64,000 nt of DNA from Platanthera guangdongensis (lineage: Eukaryota > Streptophyta > Magnoliopsida > Asparagales > Orchidaceae): NCBI GenBank assembly GCA_039583875.1, contig CM077157.1, forward strand, positions 76,322,346-76,386,345, in the 5' to 3' direction. A program made the position numbers and the translations under genes. Shown here piece after piece: positions 58,137 to 64,000 of this stretch. A model generated the notes under the pieces. It saw only the letters and a program-made list of their open reading frames with translations, had not been told where the DNA came from and did not search any database. Each line of letters starts with the position of its first letter. Within the stretch, counting starts at the first letter, position 1.

Positions 58137-61100
58137 TTGATGATTATTTATTTATTTATTTTGAATCAATTAGCAATAAAAATATATTATGCAATTTTGT
58201 TTTAACAATAACATTATATGACACAATGTTAAAATAATTTTATTTTTGATTATGGGCGATTGACAAATTAATTACTAACAATACTATTTTCATCAAAACA
58301 ACACATAATTTTTTAATAACTAACACTATAATTAAAAGACATACATGATCAAATATATTTGATGCATACTCAATATCGAGATATAACCAAACTTTCATAC
58401 ATTAACAAACTTTCATACATCATGGAACTTGTTTTCATATATCAACAAACAAATTACATATATTATCGAACTTTCATATATACATCATCATACTTTCATA
58501 AATATACATCATCAAACTTTCATTTATACATTAGGATCAAAGTTTTAATATATAACCAAAACAATAATATATTTCCCTTTGTTTGTTCTATTAGTGTGAG
58601 TAAACACTTTTTTCATGATGCACCGATATATCTTCATTATCCTTACACTGCAATGCAAAAAAACATAACAGTCTTGCATGTCAATTATAAGCATGTGCAC
58701 AAATCTTGTAAAAAATATACATAGTAAAAAAAATAATATTACATGAAATCTTGTATACATGCACACAAATGTACACACAGTAAAAGAAAAACAAGACATC
58801 ATCATTCAAATTTACATGTAAAGTTGACTACTTCCCTCACCAATACTCACTCTAAGTACATATAATAACCTTCTCCTACTATCAAGTCATCCAATAACAA
58901 GCAATTCCAAGCAATAACTGCTAGTATATGTAGTTATTTTCTGCTAGCGTAGTAAATTTATGAAGAACATGAAATTCGTATAATTTCTGCAAAGTTAGAG
59001 ACGAGGTGACCCTAAAGCAAAAACATAACATTATTGATCAACAATTAACTCAAACAAGCCTGCTTTTAAGTTAACAGGTTTTACATATTTTGTGCAACCA
59101 ATCTCAACCAATTCACTTTGAATAACAAGTGCATTACAATTCAAATTCTGTAAACATAAATCTTATAAAAAGCCAATGTTTACAAAGTACATTGGATATA
59201 AAACACAAGCATGTCCAGAAGAAGAGTAAATATCAAAGACCCATGAATCAGTGGACAACGACTAATAACTGGACTCCAAATTCCTACATGTGTTATTTTA
59301 TATGGTACATTAATCTAGTTTAGGAATCCAATAACATTGAACAAAATACTAAAACAAACAGAGTTATGACAATGAGAGGAGCATTACCATCCCATTGGAA
59401 ATCATTCCAATAGTGGTATATCCCCATGCCCAAGCCCCAATTCCATATCTGGAGACCCTGAAATCAGACCCTATAAATTTCGCTTTCAGTTAATGTGATT
59501 AAACTGCTTTAAAGTTTGTTAAAAGAATTTATTTTAGCTCGTATAATTATATCGCATCAAATTCGATCGAAGATCTTTGTATATTGCCCCCGCTCCCCGA
59601 AAATGTCCTGTCACTACATGTAGAAGCTTGGTAAGTTACAACCTCATAAAAAAATATTCTTTAAGGAACTTTTAACTTCATCATTATGAGGGGAACAAGT
59701 GTGATTAATAGCTCCGTCCATTTGAAGCAAATGCACAATATATGTCAAAATTTCAAATCATAACCCTATAATAAAGTAGAATTAACCTATTATATATTCA
59801 TAAACATCAATAGAATATATGGAACATGTGTGCTTAATAGCATAAAAAACTCAAATTTTCATCATCAGTGCATGTCCTAAAGGGGAATCAGAGTAATTCA
59901 TCATGTACCGATCACTTGTGCAAAAAAATGCGTAAGTAATGAAGAAGACATCATCAAACACTACCATGACAACAAAGCTTGCAAAATTGAACAAAATATC
60001 CTCAAATGTGCAGCAAATCCAAAATTTACTCAATGTGTATCAATCTTTAAACTCATTGAAGGAAATACAAAATTATATGTGAAGAAGAATATTAACTAAA
60101 AATATAATTTATGTTAATGACATGTTTAGACAAGATCTAAAACGTTTTCATCGTACCTTTTTGAGGAGTCATTAAAGGCTTCTTATCAAGATTGCAGGTT
60201 CGAGACCCCGTGGCAACAATACACCATGCTGATAAACAGGACAGATATGCTTTGGGGTGTACGACCTCCAGGCCTTGTAGATTTCAGCTGTACCACCGTG
60301 GCGCCATGGGTCCTCCATGGACTGCTGATGGGCCGGGCGGCGCTAGGGGTCCTCCCAGTAAGATCTTTACTGGGTGCATGATATCATTTAATAAAGCTAT
60401 GTATTTATCTAAACATATAACATGAATTTTATCAGGAAGTTAAATATGAGTGCAAGAGGAATTGTGGGCATGATATCATTTGGTACAGACATGTATACAT
60501 ATCTAGACGTGCATAACACAAAAAATGCATTAAAGAAGTGTTAAATGGGGATGAAGAGGAATGTACCCGTGAACACAGATTGATTATTTGAATAACAAAT
60601 ACACAGATTTTCATATTCCTACTTTACTTTTCATTTCAACATGCTTATTTCAGTCACATTTCACAGGACTAGTGACTTCAATATTGACCCAAAATTTACA
60701 CCCATAATCCTACTTTGTTTTTAGGTACTTCCATTTTAACCACTCATGCTTAGATCAAAAAGTTATTGTCACCTCATATAATTAAATCCACATTCTTCTA
60801 CATAAAGTACATTATATTCAAAGATTTAGTTATAACCAACAAAATAAAACATCTACAAATTGACAATTTTGGAACTTAAATGTACTTCAAAAATGGCTTT
60901 GATGCCCAATATCCCAAAACAAAGGAGGCAAGATGGAAAACTACTACAGAAAGAAGCAGTAGGAGACCTTCTGAAGATAGAATACGACTCTTATTTATAT
61001 CCAAAGGGCTTCCAATACAAAGCGAGTCATAAAACATGGCAACAAAGGATATTATAGGTTGAACTGCATTCACCACAGGTTTTGCATATGTATTCAGGAG

Positions 61101-63196
61101 TAGGATAGCAGTAACAGGAACAAGCACAACCTGAATATTCACTACATAGTAGCATAGTAATCCAAATTGGAAGCTCATTTCTCAGTCCTATCGGTAATTT
61201 AATGGCAATATCCAAGTGAAGGAATTTAGCTAGCTTATCACATTTTAGTATTGCAGAACCACATTGCGGTATTTCACGAATGACTTCAATTTACGAATTT
61301 GTGCACTCTTGTAAACATTCGTTTGATCAAGAATGTAGTTACGAGGACTCTTAGCTGCTCTCGCCAATAATGTATTAAATATTCATGTAGCGCGACCCAT
61401 CGGGAGCTCAAACCGCTAACCATAATTATGTTTTTGTAGAAGTCTAGACACCTGCAAAAATTTTGCCTTAATAACTTTTTCGTCATTGAAATTCTTCCAT
61501 AAAAGGTAGTATCATGCCAATTACTTAAGAAACAACATAGCGTAATTAAACAATACCTTCATTAAATTAAGAGCAAGGTTGGTTCCTAGGAGCATATATC
61601 ATTAAAACCTCACATTCCTCTGGCCTAGAAAAGGTGGTACCAAAGATTTCATTTCTATCTTCAATTGTTTAAACCTATGGCTTGTAGCTGTCAATGGGTA
61701 TCAACCCATTGCTAATGATGAATAGGATCTGGACGGCCACATTCTTCAATAAGATGTGAGGAAACAATCTTGACAGGGAAGTTTTTTTGATTTCAAAGTA
61801 AGAGGAGTGCATATGGACGAATGTTGTCTTTATGTAGGACTAAAGATTCTTTTCCTCTCAACAATGGAATGATCTAAACTTCCGCATGCATGTATGTTCT
61901 TTAACTTTTCTACACCCTTATTTTATCTATGTGCAAAACTCTTTTGATCGCTCACAAAGTTCTAGGTTATTCTACACATAGCTCAAAAATATTTTAAAAC
62001 ATTCTTAAGCAATATGGAAACCTCTAGTTTAGTTTACACTTAAGCAATCTAAAACTTTCTAGGAGACCATAGAGTAATTCTACACCTTAAGCATACCTAA
62101 GCAAACTATGATGCTTCCGTTGTTGAGAACATGAGGCTAAATAATCTAGACAAAAAATAACATAAAAGCGGAGAACACAAAAAAAAATTCCAAGTGTAAA
62201 TGCATCAGATTTTTGGTAGGAAGTGGAATGTTAGTATTCAACTAACCACATGGAAATCATTAAATACTCAGAAATCATTAAATCACATATTCTGAAAATC
62301 AAAGAAGGCTTTTCTAAAGTTATGGTAACTTCAAAATTCCTCTACTATAACTTTGGATGGAAAATCAGAGAACCAAAAAAGCTTATAATGGAAATGACAA
62401 ATTGGCAATGCAAATTACATGGTGTGAAGAGGACCCAAGTCTTATAAAAGAAATGTCACAAAATGGCTAATTGCCAAGGTAAATTTTATGGTGAGAATGT
62501 GACCATAAATTTTAGAAGAATGTCACGGAAAATTTAGAGGAATCTCGCCACGATTTCGCTGCTCATAATCAATATAATTGCTAGAAACACTGTTAATAAA
62601 AACAAGGCACTGAACAATAATCATCAAACTATGTAAAGACATCAGGAAATCATCTAAGTGCATATGGAAGTGGTTGCCTGTAAACAAAGTTGACTCTAAC
62701 TCTAAAATGATGTCAATTTATGCTTGCCTGTAAACAAAGTTGACTCTAACACACAATACATAGAAGAGGAAGACCTGAAATCGGGAGCCTGGAGCCTAAC
62801 GGACGGTGAAATCGGGAGCCTGCAGTAGGTTGAAATTAGGAGATGAAATTCAGAACCAAGCTTTGTAGGAGGTTGTCGCCGGAGCCCTAGGAGGGCTCTA
62901 GAAGCAGAATCAGCGGTCGGCGGAGCTTCCCTGGAGGTTTCTGTCGAAGAGGCTAAAAGATGGATGCAGTGTGGCTTTAGGAGGCGCTGAAGTTAAGAAA
63001 CATTGATGGCGTGAGTTGGTGGCGATGTGAGCCTTCCACCGGGAAGAACGGTAGCTGGAGTTGGGTGCTTCCGTCCGGGAGAGAGGATATCGGGAAGCTA
63101 GGGCAGCGCCGGTCCTTATGGGGGACAATTTGTTTTCCTGCGGGAATGAGAACTGCGCTAATGGGGGAGAAATGGGAATCGCGAAATCTATCGGGG
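58137..63196. repeat. Tandem unit copy 3 (truncated)
   Basis: Follows copy 2 until about 63196 (gggaatcgcgaaatctatcgg), then departs into unrelated sequence instead of the poly-G and downstream part. It has the SINE-like block at about 60160-60372 and exon remnants. Substitutions and small indels against copy 2 are scattered throughout. Confidence 0.92.
60886..61142 (-). pseudogene. BASS3-like transporter exon, copy 3
   Basis: Same exon; GYWASKPFLKYI stays open. An extra A near 60889 and a shifted end alter the donor context. Other exons of this copy are as decayed as in copies 1 and 2. Confidence 0.62.
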
Positions 63197-64000
63197 GTAA
63201 AGTGGGAATCACGAAAATTCAGTCCGATTAAGTCGGACTAAAGTGAGGCCCGACCGGGGGGGGGGGGGGGCGACTTTCGGAAGAGAGCCGGCCAGCCGCC
63301 AGCAGTCTGTTGGTTTGAAGCGAAGTTTGTCTACAACAGAGCCCTTTTCCAAATCTCAACCTCGCCCCGTAGCTAGTGATTGGGGTTTTCAAAAGAAGTG
63401 CATTTTAAGATTTCACGCAATATTAGATGCCCGTTGTAAACTCCACTCATGCATTTTACTCCCTTTTTGCCCCAGCATCCATAAATTTCGTATACAAAAC
63501 TTTCATCTTAATTTTCTTATAATTATTAACAAGTCCTTATCATATTTTCTCAGGTTTTATGATTTCTTTAGTGAAGGAAATCATAACATAGAAATTATGC
63601 AAAATATCTAAATAAGTCCCTATAGTACGAGTTAGCGTTGAAATGGGTCTTTTGTTTGTGAAACCCCGTATTTATCTACTGGACTCAGTCGGCCGGAGGC
63701 TAGTGACGAGTGCCTCGCTTCACTGGGCACCTGCTACTCATGCAAGCAAGAATGGGTGAGTGGAGCGGTGAGATCTCCCTCACCTTTGGTTAAGGGGCGA
63801 GTGGCGAGTGTCAGCTTCTCCGAGCACACGCCACTCGAGCGAGTAGGCCGCAGGGGGGTGTTCCTCATTCTCGTGACATCCCATTTTGGTCTGTCATTAG
63901 TCGTTTCAAACAACGGGATTTCAGTGTTAGCAGACCATTCTATGTTGCATTTAGTAAAACCCCCAAGGCGGGATCTCACTATCCACAGACAATTCCCAAA
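63197..64000. other. Unique tail, unrecognised; possible organelle-derived DNA at the end
   Basis: After a G15 tract (63257-63271) comes unrecognised sequence. From about 63640 the sequence is compositionally even with a minus-strand frame of 81 codons (63734-63979, starting MRSRLGGFTKCN). This recalls plant organellar intergenic DNA to me, but I cannot confirm it. No gene is called. Confidence 0.3.

Noticed and set aside
52356..63196. Copies 2 and 3 as an artefact of duplicate assembly
   Set aside because: They differ from copy 1 and from each other by scattered substitutions, small indels and different stop codons, so they are genuine duplicates.

Overview
The window is flowering-plant nuclear DNA made almost entirely of nested LTR retrotransposons dropped into a tandemly triplicated pseudogene. 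Support for this: tRNA-iMet-type primer binding sites, Ty1/Copia (two Sirevirus-like families plus a shorter-LTR family) and Ty3/Gypsy (Tekay/Del-like) coding motifs, TATA boxes, plant-type splice signals, and exons resembling a plastid BASS-family transporter. Nothing in the sequence fixes the species. I saw no intact cellular gene, tRNA, rRNA or CRISPR array.

Layout. Positions 1-698 and 42526-63196 are three copies of a ~5.8 kb tandem unit (copy 1 = 1-698 + 42526-45115 + 49817-52355; copy 2 = 52356-58136; copy 3 = 58137-63196, truncated). The unit carries minus-strand remnants of a BASS3-like gene and a SINE-like GC-rich block. Copy 1 was split by two insertions. The first is a Gypsy element, G1 (699-42525, + strand). 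The second is a young Copia element, Copia-C (45116-49811, + strand, 5-bp TSD atatt).

G1 kept only LTRs and gag (a TR-GAG-like structure) and was itself invaded repeatedly. Its gag is split into 3071-3440, 12121-12733 and 27937-28137 by SIRE-1 (3441-12115, - strand, TSD gactc) and Copia-B (12734-27931, + strand, TSD gcccc). Copia-B contains a 3.1 kb solo-LTR-like insert (16560-19653, TSD ccaag). The G1 3' LTR is split (28484-28847 and 40690-42525) by another Gypsy-type solo LTR, LTR X (28848-40689). LTR X was hit by a Copia gag fragment (about 29210-30153) and by SIRE-2 (31652-40626, - strand, TSD aatag).

How the parts relate. The elements have complementary coding content: G1 has gag only, SIRE-1 has gag plus the env-like ORF but no pol, SIRE-2 has gag plus pol but no env-like ORF, Copia-C has pol but no gag, and Copia-B has everything but is decayed. 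Movement in trans is therefore likely for several. Two points seem most worth following. (1) The G1 LTRs contain a 204-nt leader ORF ending at a GTAAGT-type donor, and gag opens exactly at an AG acceptor in matching phase with no ATG of its own, as if gag started by splicing from the LTR. (2) Five LTR families of different ancestry all carry arrays of short CpG-rich palindromes; in three of them the array lies just upstream of a clear candidate TATA box, and in one Copia family the same hairpins recur inside gag and before the env-like ORF.

Positions, repeats and reading frames were worked out by eye. Divergence figures are rough counts over short stretches, and family names rest on motif recognition without database searches.
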